From contig MLAK01001404.1 in NCBI GenBank assembly GCA_001839685.1, forward strand, positions 62,001-126,000: DNA of 64,000 nt. Reading direction: 5' to 3'. Under the pieces are notes generated by a model that was not told where the DNA came from, ran no database searches, and saw nothing but the letters and a program-made list of their open reading frames with translations. Positions 9,964 through 19,678 of this stretch are shown one piece after another. The stretch is from Tritrichomonas foetus (Eukaryota; Parabasalia; Tritrichomonadida; Tritrichomonadidae). Each line of letters opens with the position of its first letter. Position 1 is the stretch's first letter. The position numbers and the translations under genes were made by a program.

Positions 9964-11877
9964 ATGCTTGAGCCCATCCATATTCACAACAAAACGGCAT
10001 CAAGCATCCAAATCACCGCAGATCAGCTTATTCTCGAATCAGTATCAAGAATGAAAGATCGTCCACGTCTTCCAGAAATGGAACATCAAACTCCAGCAGA
10101 AATCGAAGATGAGCGCTTCAAACGAAGACAAGCGTGGGAACTTAATGTTCGCCGTAATCTTTGCTCATATCAAACGTATATTCGCTACGCTCGATGGGAA
10201 GAAGATATAAAAGAATTGGATAAAGCCAGAAGCGTTTTCGAAAGAGGCCTTGAATTTTCCCGGTTTAGAGAACCAGATGTTTGGATTTGTTACATTGATA
10301 TGGAACTTCGCCATAAGCAAATAAATTATGCAAGAAATGTATTGGAGCGAGCTGTCACAATTTTACCTCGCCATGATCCATTCTGGCTTAAATATGCCCA
10401 ATTAGAAGAAACACTGGGCAACATAGAAGGCGCCAGAAAAATTTTCCAAAGGTGGATTGCCTGGGAACCTCCAACTCATGCATTTTTATGTTTCATGGAA
10501 TTCGAAGCACGTGTTCGTGAATTCACAAGAGCAAGATCCGTGTTAGAACGTCTTCTAATTGTTCATCCATACGCAGAGTCCTATTTAAGGTACGCAGACT
10601 TCGAAATAAAGATGAGGCAACCTGCCCGTGCTAGAAAAGTATTTGAACGAGGACTAGAAGCACTTGGTGAAAATGACATAGATGAAAAGCTAATCATTAC
10701 TTTTTCTGAATTTGAAGAAAGTGAAGGCGAAATTGATCGAGCAAGAGCTTTATATAAATATGCACTTGATAACCTTCCCGAGTCTCGTTCAAAAGAACTT
10801 TATCCAGCTTATCTTAAATTTGAGAAAAGGTATGGTAGACAAAGTCAAATCGAAGATGCTATTATAGAAAAAAAGCGTGCACAATATCAAGAAATGCTTG
10901 AAGAAAATCCAATGGACTATGATACATGGTTTGAACTCAGCGAACTTCAAAAAGGCATAGATAATGTTGAAAATGTTCGAAAAACTTATGAAAATGCAGT
11001 TTCACATCAGCCCCCATTAAAACAAGAGAAACGACAATGGAGTAGATATGTTTTATTGTATATTTCTTATGCAATATTTGAAGAAAAAACTGCAGAGAAT
11101 CCAGAAAATGCAAGAAAAGTATATTACGAAATAATTAACAAAATTCCTCACAAAAAATTCACATTTTCACGCTTGTGGATTTTATATGCATATTTTGAAA
11201 TTAGACAAGGAAATTTACAAACAGCTAGAACTATTCTAGGTCATTCTCTTGGACAATGCCCGCGATCTGCTGTTTTTGATGCTTATATTGAGATTGAAAC
11301 ACTTTTAGGTGAAAAAGAAAACGTTCGAAAATTATTCGATCAATATATAAAGCTGATACCAAATGATGTTCGCGGATGGGTGAAATACGCACAATTTGAG
11401 TTCAAAGAAGACAATATTGACAAAGCACGAAAGTTATTTGAATCTGCAATAGAATGTAATCAAATTGATGCAATTGATCTTCTTTGGGCTTATTACATTC
11501 AATTTGAAAGTGAAGTTGGTAGTCCTTCAAATATTCGAGACTTGTATCAACGATCAATTGAAGCAAATAACAAACTGAGTCTTTGGAAAGGTTGGATATT
11601 CTTTGAAGCTGATGTATGTGAAGATCTTGAATGTGCCAGAAAATTATTCGATGAGGCCGAACTTTCATTTGCTGAAAATAGAGAAGAAAGACGAAAACTG
11701 CGTGAATTTCGAGTCGCTTTTGAAGAAAAATATGGAGATGAATATTCCATTGCTGAAGCTAATTCAAGAGTACCAAAGATCGACGAAACAGATGGATCCT
11801 TTATATTTCCAGAAGAAAATGCCACTTCTATGTCGAACTTATTAGAAGCCGCAAATGCTTGGGAAAGAGGTGCATGA
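9964..11877 (+). CDS. CRNKL1: Crooked-neck/CLF1 (SYF3) HAT-repeat splicing factor
   Basis: Crooked-neck is a scaffold of the Prp19/NineTeen complex and stays in the catalytic spliceosome. The protein opens with the family N-terminus (SIQITADQLILESVSRMKDR) and then consists of about 15 tandem HAT repeats. Each shows the W-x-x-Y-A-x-x-E and A-R-x-x-F/Y-E-R pattern, for example YIRYARWEEDIKELDKARSV, YARNVLERAV and ARKIFQRWIAWEP. Length (637 aa) is near that of yeast and animal homologues. The frame opens upstream with GTG; the first ATG at 9964 puts the family N-terminus about 20 residues in, as expected. The presence of this factor agrees with a retained major spliceosome even though no intron is evident in this window. 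Confidence 0.93.
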   Translation: MLEPIHIHNKTASSIQITADQLILESVSRMKDRPRLPEMEHQTPAEIEDERFKRRQAWELNVRRNLCSYQTYIRYARWEEDIKELDKARSVFERGLEFSRFREPDVWICYIDMELRHKQINYARNVLERAVTILPRHDPFWLKYAQLEETLGNIEGARKIFQRWIAWEPPTHAFLCFMEFEARVREFTRARSVLERLLIVHPYAESYLRYADFEIKMRQPARARKVFERGLEALGENDIDEKLIITFSEFEESEGEIDRARALYKYALDNLPESRSKELYPAYLKFEKRYGRQSQIEDAIIEKKRAQYQEMLEENPMDYDTWFELSELQKGIDNVENVRKTYENAVSHQPPLKQEKRQWSRYVLLYISYAIFEEKTAENPENARKVYYEIINKIPHKKFTFSRLWILYAYFEIRQGNLQTARTILGHSLGQCPRSAVFDAYIEIETLLGEKENVRKLFDQYIKLIPNDVRGWVKYAQFEFKEDNIDKARKLFESAIECNQIDAIDLLWAYYIQFESEVGSPSNIRDLYQRSIEANNKLSLWKGWIFFEADVCEDLECARKLFDEAELSFAENREERRKLREFRVAFEEKYGDEYSIAEANSRVPKIDETDGSFIFPEENATSMSNLLEAANAWERGA

Positions 11878-12058
11878 AAATTATGTTTTTAAAATTTTGT
11901 TTCATATTAATTTTTGTATGTTTTTTTTTTTCCTTTTTAATGTAAATAAAACAAAAATGAAAAGCATAATGTAAAGCAAGATTTAGATCACGTAAAACTT
12001 AATTTTCCCAAATATCAAAATTGATTGAGTTTGATGTTGCATCAAAACTTGCATTAAA

Positions 12059-14251
12059 ATGAGACGAAGAATTTATGCTCCTTTTCTTGAGAACAATCAC
12101 CCAATATTTGATGACAATCCGAAGTTAAGAGTCAATGTGATTCAACCAAGAGGTATGAAAATTCATATTTACCCAAAACACAGATTATTCAATATTCTTG
12201 ATAACGAAAATCGCCAAAGTGATAAAAATTACTGGAGTATCGCAATGTCAGACATCATAAAAAGCATTTTCCTTGGAAATATGGTGGAGAACTTCAATCC
12301 GAAAAATATCAAATTCATCAATGCAGCATCAAAAGCATTAGGAATGGAACTGTTTGAACAGCGACTCACTGAATCACTCAAAAATAGTGCTTTAGATTTG
12401 CTAACAGAAATATCCGAAATTAAGGATTCAGTTAATATTGCAGCTTTTTGGACAAATGTGATCAATAAAATATACACAATTGAAGCAGTCCTCTCTCAGA
12501 CGACTTCATCAGTCCCTGTTCTTGAAATAATTTGTCAACAGTTCGTTGAGATTCTCGACGATGACCAACAAATGAACTTTTCAAAAATCATCGTTGATGA
12601 CTTCAACAAATATGATTTTCAAAATACGCAAAACTTAGCAATTGCTGTTGACTTTATCAAAAGAATAGGCTGTTATGAAAATCACTTCAAAGAAATGGTT
12701 CAAAATTCTATCATGAATCAAATCGAAACAGTGTATCAAAACAATAAAGAAAATCCAACTGAAATTTTGATTGATTTACTCACTAAAGCATGCGATGAAT
12801 ATATTCTCTACACATCAAATGTATTGAATGATTCCAACATCCAACAACTGATGAATTTCATAAAATCCTTTTTATTAGAAGTCTTTTCCAGTCTACTCCC
12901 AAAAGAGTTATCATTTTTGCTACACCAAAACCAAATTGGAACAGTGAAAAAGTATCATGATATCTTCATTAAATTTGAAATTGAATTTGCTTTTATAATA
13001 ATGTTTTTGGATGCTATTAAAGAGTTTTTGGTTAATGAAATGAATGAAACTAAATCTGAAATCGAATTTTTCAATTCATCAATCAAATGCGCTAAATTTG
13101 TAAACGAATTTTCACAGATATTTAATAAAGACACTAAAATCCAACTAAAATCAATTTTTGTTCGAGCTTTTAATGTGAATCCACACAAAACAGTCATCGC
13201 CTTCGCCACTGGACTCAACAAAATCATGAATCTAACGCGAAAACTGAACAATAAACGAAGTTGGTTAAACAGTCACATCAGTAAAAGAAATCAAAACTTG
13301 AAAAACGATCAAATATGTAATAACTATGATAAAGTTGATCAGGATGTTCTATTTTTCTTGTTCCAATCATTGAATCATAAAGACTGCTTTGAAGCATATC
13401 ACACTCAGTTTCTTATGAAGAGAATCATGAAGAATCCAGGGTATATTTCACCTTCAGATATTTCATTCATTGAAAGAATGCGAAAAGACTGCGGGGATTT
13501 TTATACAAAACGATTTGATTCTTTAATAGAAACAGCCCATTTGACAAAAGTTTTCAATCAAGAATTTAATGAAGAGTTTGATTTTTCTTCATCAAATATT
13601 TTTCATGTAGTTTTTATGCCTTCAGAAATATTTCCTTGGGAGGTTGAAATAAATCCTTCATTCAAAATTCCAACATGTGCTTCAATTATCTCCCAACAAT
13701 TTCTTGGACTTCTGAGAGAGAAACATCCAAATCAAGAATTTCGATGGAATTTCACACTTTCGACAGTAAAACTTGTCAATAATTTATTAAAAGTGACATG
13801 CAATGTATTTTATGCAGCAGTTCTTCTCGTATTTAATGGAAAACTACAATTAACCTTTCATGAAATTAAAGAGTTAACTGGAATTGACGACAATTATCTA
13901 AAAATTATTCTTCAGGTTTTTCGAAGTAAGAAAATCTTATTTTGTAAGCAGAATAGATATAGTTTGAACAATGATTTGAAGATATCAATCGAAATTCCCT
14001 CCGTTTCACCTGACAATGTGATCAAAACTGAAGACAGAAAGAAACATATTGTGGAAAATCTAATCGATTGTCAAGTTATAAAAATTCTCAAAGAAAAAAG
14101 GAAAATTTTGAGTGATGAACTAATCAAAGAAATCACCTCAACAGTTTCGTGTACTTTCAAACATAATGAAATTCTGGATAGACTCAATGTTCTTCAAAGG
14201 AAAGGTTTTCTCCAAGTTGATGTTTCTGGTTTAGTCATTTACATTGAATAA
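12059..14251 (+). CDS. Divergent cullin, E3 ligase scaffold
   Basis: Cullins hold a substrate receptor at the N-terminus and RBX1 at the C-terminus of ubiquitin ligases. The first ~400 residues are helical cullin repeats with little obvious identity. The C-terminal third is diagnostic: the cullin homology beta strands (FRWNFTLSTVKLVN ... FNGKLQLTFHEIKELTGI), then a winged-helix domain beginning DRKKHIVENLIDCQVIKILK. The lysine at residue 678 aligns with the NEDD8-accepting lysine of the usual IVRIMK motif and is kept. The C-terminus (LDRLNVLQRKGFLQVDVSGLVIYIE) deviates from the common YLA ending. ATG at 12059 is the first in frame; 730 residues matches the family length. I cannot place it in a CUL1, CUL3 or CUL4 group. 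Confidence 0.85.
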   Translation: MRRRIYAPFLENNHPIFDDNPKLRVNVIQPRGMKIHIYPKHRLFNILDNENRQSDKNYWSIAMSDIIKSIFLGNMVENFNPKNIKFINAASKALGMELFEQRLTESLKNSALDLLTEISEIKDSVNIAAFWTNVINKIYTIEAVLSQTTSSVPVLEIICQQFVEILDDDQQMNFSKIIVDDFNKYDFQNTQNLAIAVDFIKRIGCYENHFKEMVQNSIMNQIETVYQNNKENPTEILIDLLTKACDEYILYTSNVLNDSNIQQLMNFIKSFLLEVFSSLLPKELSFLLHQNQIGTVKKYHDIFIKFEIEFAFIIMFLDAIKEFLVNEMNETKSEIEFFNSSIKCAKFVNEFSQIFNKDTKIQLKSIFVRAFNVNPHKTVIAFATGLNKIMNLTRKLNNKRSWLNSHISKRNQNLKNDQICNNYDKVDQDVLFFLFQSLNHKDCFEAYHTQFLMKRIMKNPGYISPSDISFIERMRKDCGDFYTKRFDSLIETAHLTKVFNQEFNEEFDFSSSNIFHVVFMPSEIFPWEVEINPSFKIPTCASIISQQFLGLLREKHPNQEFRWNFTLSTVKLVNNLLKVTCNVFYAAVLLVFNGKLQLTFHEIKELTGIDDNYLKIILQVFRSKKILFCKQNRYSLNNDLKISIEIPSVSPDNVIKTEDRKKHIVENLIDCQVIKILKEKRKILSDELIKEITSTVSCTFKHNEILDRLNVLQRKGFLQVDVSGLVIYIE

Positions 14252-14576
14252 CTAAATATTTTCGTATCCTCAACTTTATAATTGTTCATATGAATATAAA
14301 TCAGTAAGAACATTAATGTTATATTAATATAAATCTGTAATAATACTAATCAGTAAGAATAGAACGAAATTCTATGTTGATAATTTTCAGATTTCTTACA
14401 ATATTCACCTCAAATACGCATTAACTTATTATTCACAATATTTTCAACATTTCTTTTTTTAAAAATTGATGACAGAATATTTTCGATAAACAATGAAAGA
14501 TACGTGAAATTATCGAGTTTAATAAATATATTTATCATGAAACAAAGGATCAAAATTCTAGAGATCGATTAAACAT
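14252..14576. other. Intergenic, convergent
   Basis: The stretch lies between the 3' ends of the cullin and the TMEM107-like gene. It has an internal AT-rich near-repeat (taatattaatataaatctgtaa twice near 14310-14345). Nothing else is seen. Confidence 0.45.
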
Positions 14577-15083
14577 TTATTTTGATTGTAAATAAAAATC
14601 ATTCTTGAAACAGAGAATAGAAATGAGATTGTATATTTCTATGATAGCTGGAAGGATTGTTCCAAATGCGACGGCACAAATCATGAAGTCAAATGACTGG
14701 TGTTTAACAATCATGTGGGTGGATAGAATAACGGCGATGAAATGTAAAGTCCCGATAACAAAGTTAATGTGTGGCTTGTTTGTCAGAAATCCAAGAATCA
14801 TGCAAATGAAGAGGAAGACCAAAAAAACGTCTGCGGTAATAATCCATCCCATAATATCATTTTTGATTGGATTGTATTCAGGAAAATCTATGATATTCTG
14901 ACGCATGGTTTCGATCAAGCGAGGCGGAAGTGATGGCGCAGACAAAGGCGTGGCCAAATGCTTGTTGATGATGAAGTTTTTGATAACGTTTTCGCGGCCA
15001 TATAAAATTGTATTGAGAACGAGGTAGAGAGAAAAGAAAGAAAGAGCTCTGAATGGGAAAACAAGTTTCGCGTAGACTGCCAT
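14577..15083 (-). CDS. TMEM107-like four-helix membrane protein
   Basis: The 168-residue protein has four hydrophobic segments: about 10-28, 78-100, 107-125 and 134-156. The final three, with the loop patterns ILGFLTNKPHINFVIGTLHF, HMIVKHQSFDFMICAVAFG and LPAIIEIYNLISIL, match the layout of TMEM107. There an Asn/Ser-initiated third helix and a Leu-Pro-Ala-x-x-Glu motif open the last helix. TMEM107 is a transition-zone component that recruits MKS-module proteins at the base of cilia. A transition-zone protein suits a multi-flagellate cell. The extracellular loop between helices 1 and 2 is longer than in animals. Assignment is from pattern only. Confidence 0.55.
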   Translation of the reverse strand: MAVYAKLVFPFRALSFFSLYLVLNTILYGRENVIKNFIINKHLATPLSAPSLPPRLIETMRQNIIDFPEYNPIKNDIMGWIITADVFLVFLFICMILGFLTNKPHINFVIGTLHFIAVILSTHMIVKHQSFDFMICAVAFGTILPAIIEIYNLISILCFKNDFYLQSK

Positions 15084-15817
15084 TCAATGATTTTTTTATT
15101 TCCTTATAATCAAACGTATGTAACTGAAGGAGCCGTTTATTTTTGCATTTTATTTTTTCCTAAAAAAAATTACGATTAAAATATATTCAAAAAGTTTGTG
15201 CTTGTGATATCATCAAATTGATTCCTCAAACATCTAAAAATATCTAATAAATCGACATTTAAATAAGGTAGTAAAGTCTTGTATGTATAGAAAGCATACA
15301 TTTATGGATATCCATACATATTCTAGATATTATAATTGTACAATCGGCAAGTCTTTCTTACAAACATTAAAACCCTAAATATCAAAATTTATCTAATAGT
15401 GCGACATGGTTTATCGTGAACATTTAAGGTCAAATGAAAAGTCAAATTGACGAAAAGTGTTCACAGAAACTTTACATTATTGAAAATCTCTTTGTGTTTC
15501 TCAACCATTAATCACGAATGGTGAGAAGTTTCCATGAATAGAAAATTTCATTTTTCTTTACTTACTTAACAAAATGATTCTATCCAGTTTTATCCAGAAA
15601 TTTACTAATTCTAATGATATTTTTTATAAACATGTACAGATTCAGTCCAAACAATATTAGATATGAAGTTTTTCATTTGATTAGATTTTCTAGTCATATT
15701 AGATGTTTCTCATCAGAATAATGCCACAATGAAATTCAACACAATGATAAAAAGTTAACGATCAAAACGATCACAAAAAGTTTCTCAATCATAAATTATA
15801 ATCACAAATCGAGAAAT
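15084..15817. other. Divergent intergenic with hairpin element copy 2
   Basis: The region separates the TMEM107-like gene (-) from the four-helix membrane protein gene (+), so it holds both promoters. It carries the second 49-bp palindrome (15416-15464). Nothing else is recognised. Confidence 0.5.
15416..15464. repeat. 49-bp imperfect palindrome, copy 2
   Basis: The sequence matches copy 1 at 5386-5434 at 46 of 49 positions. The three differences fall in the loop and the right arm. One of them turns a T-A pair into a T-G pair, which would still pair as U-G in RNA; another creates a G-G mismatch. Both copies are preceded by TTATC and followed within 12 bases by CTTTA. Confidence 0.8.
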
Positions 15818-16276
15818 ATGTATGACGAAAATGAGGAGCAAGAATGCCTCCTTGACCAAAAGGAACAAGACGGTGTTATCGAGTCGATTCATTCAGAATA
15901 TAAACGGCATCGTAAACAGATGAATTATTTTTTTAGCATTATTTGCTGCCTTGGAATCCTTGCCACATCAGTTCCATACTTTCAAAATGAGGCCTCTGCC
16001 TTCTTTTTCGTGATTTGTATTCAATTTGGAATTTTATTACTATTCCATTTTCTTCGTCACAAATATTCCCTTTATTACGCGCTTATTCCATTATTTTGTG
16101 TTGTATGTATATATTTACTAATGGAACCAAATTATCCAAGTCAGTTTTTCTGGTCAGTTCAATTTGTTTGGTGTTTGACTTTTGTGCTTGAGTTTGGCTT
16201 CCGAAGCTACAAACGATCGATTTTTGCAAGCTTGTCCAAACTTGAATCATTGAAATATAACTTTTTAGCTAATTAA
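15818..16276 (+). CDS. Small four-helix membrane protein, unknown
   Basis: I do not recognise this 152-residue protein. A 35-residue acidic, cytosolic-looking N-terminus with an acidic di-leucine-type motif (EQECLLDQ) precedes four hydrophobic helices at about 37-56, 63-81, 84-103 and 110-130. A basic tail (FRSYKRSIFASLSKLESLKY) follows. Acidic di-leucine motifs serve as endosomal sorting signals, so an endomembrane location is possible. The ATG at 15818 is the only reasonable start. Confidence 0.65.
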   Translation: MYDENEEQECLLDQKEQDGVIESIHSEYKRHRKQMNYFFSIICCLGILATSVPYFQNEASAFFFVICIQFGILLLFHFLRHKYSLYYALIPLFCVVCIYLLMEPNYPSQFFWSVQFVWCLTFVLEFGFRSYKRSIFASLSKLESLKYNFLAN

Positions 16277-16644
16277 TTGAATATTGTGTTGTTAGTAAAT
16301 AAATTTTGAAATCATTTTTACTTTGTTTCTTGGTTAAATCATTCTGAAGGCCATATTTAAAAGTGGCTAATTAACAAATGAGACAAAAATATCTATTTAT
16401 ATGAATAAAATAATTAAATTTATGTTATGAATGAATGATGTGGTTATCATTTGGATATTTATGAATCTGTCTTTTGAAAGACTCGTGTTCAATGATGGAG
16501 AAATCTTAAGATAATATTAAATGAATATTAAGATAATATTAAATGAATGTTAAGATAATATTAAATGAATGTTAAGATAATATTAAATGAATATTATATT
16601 TATATTAAGATAATAAATACATTTACTATAAAACAGATTTATAA
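16277..16644. other. Intergenic, convergent, with 22-bp tandem repeat
   Basis: The spacer joins the 3' ends of the four-helix protein gene (+) and the coiled-coil gene (-). It contains the tandem repeat listed at 16506-16593. Confidence 0.5.
16506..16593. repeat. Tandem repeat, four units of 22 bp
   Basis: Four head-to-tail copies of ttaagataatattaaatgaa followed by TA or TG differ only in the last base. A partial fifth copy (ttatatttatattaag) follows. The array lies immediately downstream of the coiled-coil gene on the minus strand, so it would fall in its 3' untranslated or terminator region. Confidence 0.9.
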
Positions 16645-18000
16645 TTACAAATCGCCAAGTTTCATAAGACTCTCTTTAGTTGATTTATTAGCATCATTTT
16701 CCTCATCATGTAAGCCCTCTTCTTGTAAAAGATTAATGAGTTGTTGTTCAAGTGAATTACTCTTTGAATCTTTAATTCTCAATGATGCAACTAAATCTAA
16801 AGCTTCGAGTTCTTTTTGTGATTCTCTTAATTTTTGTTGAAAATCTATTCCATAACTAGAAAGTTTGTCTAAAAGTGCATTGATATCTTTTTCTTTATCA
16901 TCAACTTCAGATTGTTTTTTATCGACGATTTCTAGTTCTTCCTTATATAATTTATATCGTTTTTTCATTTCTTTTTCTTTATCAGCTAATTCTTTCTTTT
17001 TTCTTTTAACTCTCTTTTTAATTTCAATCAATCTTCTCATCATTTCGCTATTGGCATGTTTATCACGTGCTAGTGTATAATTCCTTCTTTTAATTTCTTC
17101 TTTCTCTCGAATCAAGCTTTTTAATAATGATTGAAATTCAATTATATCAGATTGAGCAGTTCGAATACTTTCAGCTAATTGAGAATTCGCAATTCGGCTG
17201 TTATTTAATTCCTCGATCCTTTTTTCTTTAATGGCATATGCTTTCATTACAACATCACGTTTCCTTTGCATTTCATTTTCAAGTTTTTTAATTTCACCTA
17301 TTTCTGCTTTATATTTTGCTTTTCTTTCTATTACTATTTTAATTAGCTGATTAATTCTTTCTTTGACGCTATCTGGTCTGAGTGGTGTCAAAGATTTCGA
17401 TTTCTTATGAAACTGGTCCAAAATTTCCAGATGGATTTTTGATTCACTAAATCTGCTCGACTGTGTTTCTGATGATGAAAAAGTCGAATTTGGCAATTTT
17501 GTCAGATTCATTTTCTTTTCTTTTAAAATTTTATTTTTTCTTTCTAACTCAATAACGTATTCTAATTCATCTTTATTTTGTTTCTCAAGGTCTTCAAGAT
17601 TATTGTTATTAATTAATCTTTCAATTGTTTTGATATCATTCTCAATTGAGATGATACTCTCCTCATCATTTTTTGGCATTCTGGGTGGGGCAACTGCCAT
17701 TTCGACTGCTTTGTGATAGCGTTTGGCCAATTCGCGCTGCTGTTTTCGCAAATCTTTTAGCTCATCTTGATATCGCTCTTCAATACTATTCAATGCTTTC
17801 AGAGATTCATCGGCGTGAATTCTTGATGCTCTTACATCTGCTGTTCTTGAAAACTGGCCAGTAGATTCAAACGATTTGTATAGGGAAAATAAATTCGATT
17901 CGGTTTGAGACGTAAAGTTGCTTGCGATTGTCTGGGTTGATCTGTAATCTTTATCTAAGTTTCTAATTCTGTTTGGATCAGTGAATGACTGGGAATTCAT
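16645..18000 (-). CDS. Long coiled-coil protein
   Basis: The 451-residue protein has a Ser/Thr/Asn-rich head of about 60 residues. Almost continuous coiled coil follows from about residue 60 to 430, with Lys/Glu-rich heptads such as KKRVKRKKKELADKEKEMKK. There is a break near 155-215 (TKLPNSTFSSSETQSSRFSES). It lacks a motor, a membrane segment or any domain I know. Similar proteins in flagellates are often cytoskeletal or basal-body filament proteins; that is inference from architecture alone. Start is the first ATG; there is no frame extension. Confidence 0.7.
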   Translation of the reverse strand: MNSQSFTDPNRIRNLDKDYRSTQTIASNFTSQTESNLFSLYKSFESTGQFSRTADVRASRIHADESLKALNSIEERYQDELKDLRKQQRELAKRYHKAVEMAVAPPRMPKNDEESIISIENDIKTIERLINNNNLEDLEKQNKDELEYVIELERKNKILKEKKMNLTKLPNSTFSSSETQSSRFSESKIHLEILDQFHKKSKSLTPLRPDSVKERINQLIKIVIERKAKYKAEIGEIKKLENEMQRKRDVVMKAYAIKEKRIEELNNSRIANSQLAESIRTAQSDIIEFQSLLKSLIREKEEIKRRNYTLARDKHANSEMMRRLIEIKKRVKRKKKELADKEKEMKKRYKLYKEELEIVDKKQSEVDDKEKDINALLDKLSSYGIDFQQKLRESQKELEALDLVASLRIKDSKSNSLEQQLINLLQEEGLHDEENDANKSTKESLMKLGDL

Positions 18001-18778
18001 TGCAACTTAGATAAAAGACGTTAATTGAAATTTTTGATTGAATTGATTATACTCAATAAAATTTGCATGGATTCAAAAAATTCTATGACTACTCACAATG
18101 TGATATCTTCAGAAGAGCGAATCTCCAATTTCGAATAAATGATACTTCACTTACTATACTATATACTGTCTGCTAATAGTGATTTGAATTGTGAATATAT
18201 CTTGAGATTGATCAATCACAGGATATCTATTTGATGAAATTGGATTTGTGCGATTTTAGAATTTCCTCATCAAATCCATTATTGAACGAAATTCCCAAAC
18301 TTGTCATTTTTCATATATTCCTGCTCTCCTTAATCATTTGTTTTGAATAAACACATATCAAATACCTGGGTATGAGGCTAAGCTATTTTTCACACAACAG
18401 AAGCACTAACCAAAACTATTGGAGAGTCACATTGTTGATTGGAGCGAAACACTTTTAAAGCCAAGATTGTCATGAAATGATTTGAATTGTGAAATGATAA
18501 ACTTTCAATTATGAATTCATGTATTGGAAAGTTGCATAAAACATATCTAGCACCATTTTCTAAAGCATTCGATGAATAGTGTTCTGTTTTGGGGAATTCA
18601 TCTCCAGGTTGGAGACTCCAACCAGCAAGAGTTCATTTCATGAAGCTCATGAATAATAAAGATTAGTCGACGATACGAAAGGCCAATTAAGGTCAATTCT
18701 TCTCTCTTGTAGTCTGTAAGTAGAGATGCTTATTTGAAAGGAAAAAAGAAAGAACTAAATGTAAATAAGCTTATTTAC
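18001..18778. other. Intergenic with stacked inverted repeats
   Basis: The 778-bp spacer lies between two minus-strand genes. Its central part is less AT-rich than other spacers and has two adjacent perfect inverted repeats at 18607-18653 (listed separately). A 16-base string, tgatttgaattgtgaa, occurs at about 18180 and again at about 18480. No convincing frame is present. Confidence 0.5.
18607..18653. other. Two adjacent perfect hairpins, possible structured RNA
   Basis: GGTTGGAG-A-CTCCAACC occupies 18607-18623 and TTCATGA-AGC-TCATGAA occupies 18637-18653. A single base and a trinucleotide are tight loops for RNA, but the DNA symmetry is exact. It sits between the 3' end of the helical-repeat gene and the 5' end of the coiled-coil gene. 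It could be an end-processing or terminator structure, a non-coding RNA, or chance. Confidence 0.4.
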
Positions 18779-19678
18779 TTATTTGAGTTGCAAGGAATTT
18801 ACAATCTTTGTAAATCTTTCAACGTTTCTCTCGCTTGCCGGAACTGCCTCGATTGCATTTCTGAGCTCGCCGGCCTTGTCTCTTCCAAGAAGGGCATAGC
18901 GCATAGCAAATCCTACGTTTACCTTTTGATCCTTTGTGAGGTTGTCTGTTTCCATCATTTGGTTTCCGGTTGGATGCTCGGTGACAAACTTGAGGAAGAT
19001 CGTCATCAGCTTCCAAAGCATCTCTGGCCTTTTCTCGATGTACGTCAAAACGGCGTTGGCGATATTGACGATCGAGAATGGGAGGCCGGCAGCAACAAGG
19101 CGCTGGACATTATCTGGTGTTTCGAAAACTCCTTTGATTGAGCAGAAATCAAGATACGAGTCATAAATCTCTGTGCGGAATGGAATTGAATGGAATAAGC
19201 TAAAGGCTTTGGTTGGATTTGTGGCAATTGTAACCAAAACGTTGGCGATTTTGCTGAGTTGGACGAAATGGGGTAAAATTGCTTCTGGCTTCTTGACGCC
19301 GATGTTTGTGAGGGCAAGGAAGGAGAAGGCGAGCTCGATGTCTTCATTTCCTTTGACCATAACGATAAGGCGGTTAACGATTTCTGTGACGTCTGGTAAA
19401 GATTGGCATTTTTCTGCGATTGTGCCGACTAAGAGAGCGGCCTTGGCGCGGGCAAATGGTTCCCATAAAACGAAGTAACGATCGGTGATATCGACACCTG
19501 GTTCAATTCCGTAATCGATAACGTTATTTTCAATAAGATTTTGGCCGAGGAAGGGAAGAAGAAGATTGAGAACAGAAGTGTCTGAGCAATCGTTTTGGAG
19601 AAGTGTGTCCATGCAACGGGCTAAATATGCAACATCCTTTCCTGGAACTAAATTGGCTTTAGCTGTTTCAACATCCAT
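18779..19678 (-). CDS. Helical-repeat (HEAT/ARM-like) protein, codon use of an abundant protein
   Basis: I do not recognise this 299-residue protein. It is all-helical with repeated amphipathic pairs (for example ILPHFVQLSKIANVLVTIAT, IVNIANAVLTYIEKRPEMLW) and no transmembrane segment, which suggests a solenoid of HEAT or ARM type. Its base composition and codon choice are clearly more GC-rich than its neighbours. They resemble the ribosomal protein genes elsewhere in this window, which suggests high expression. The start is the first ATG. A binding or scaffold role is the most I would infer. Confidence 0.75.
   Translation of the reverse strand: MDVETAKANLVPGKDVAYLARCMDTLLQNDCSDTSVLNLLLPFLGQNLIENNVIDYGIEPGVDITDRYFVLWEPFARAKAALLVGTIAEKCQSLPDVTEIVNRLIVMVKGNEDIELAFSFLALTNIGVKKPEAILPHFVQLSKIANVLVTIATNPTKAFSLFHSIPFRTEIYDSYLDFCSIKGVFETPDNVQRLVAAGLPFSIVNIANAVLTYIEKRPEMLWKLMTIFLKFVTEHPTGNQMMETDNLTKDQKVNVGFAMRYALLGRDKAGELRNAIEAVPASERNVERFTKIVNSLQLK

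Noticed and set aside
16506..16593. Possible CRISPR array
   Set aside because: Units are head-to-tail without spacers, and the genome is eukaryotic.
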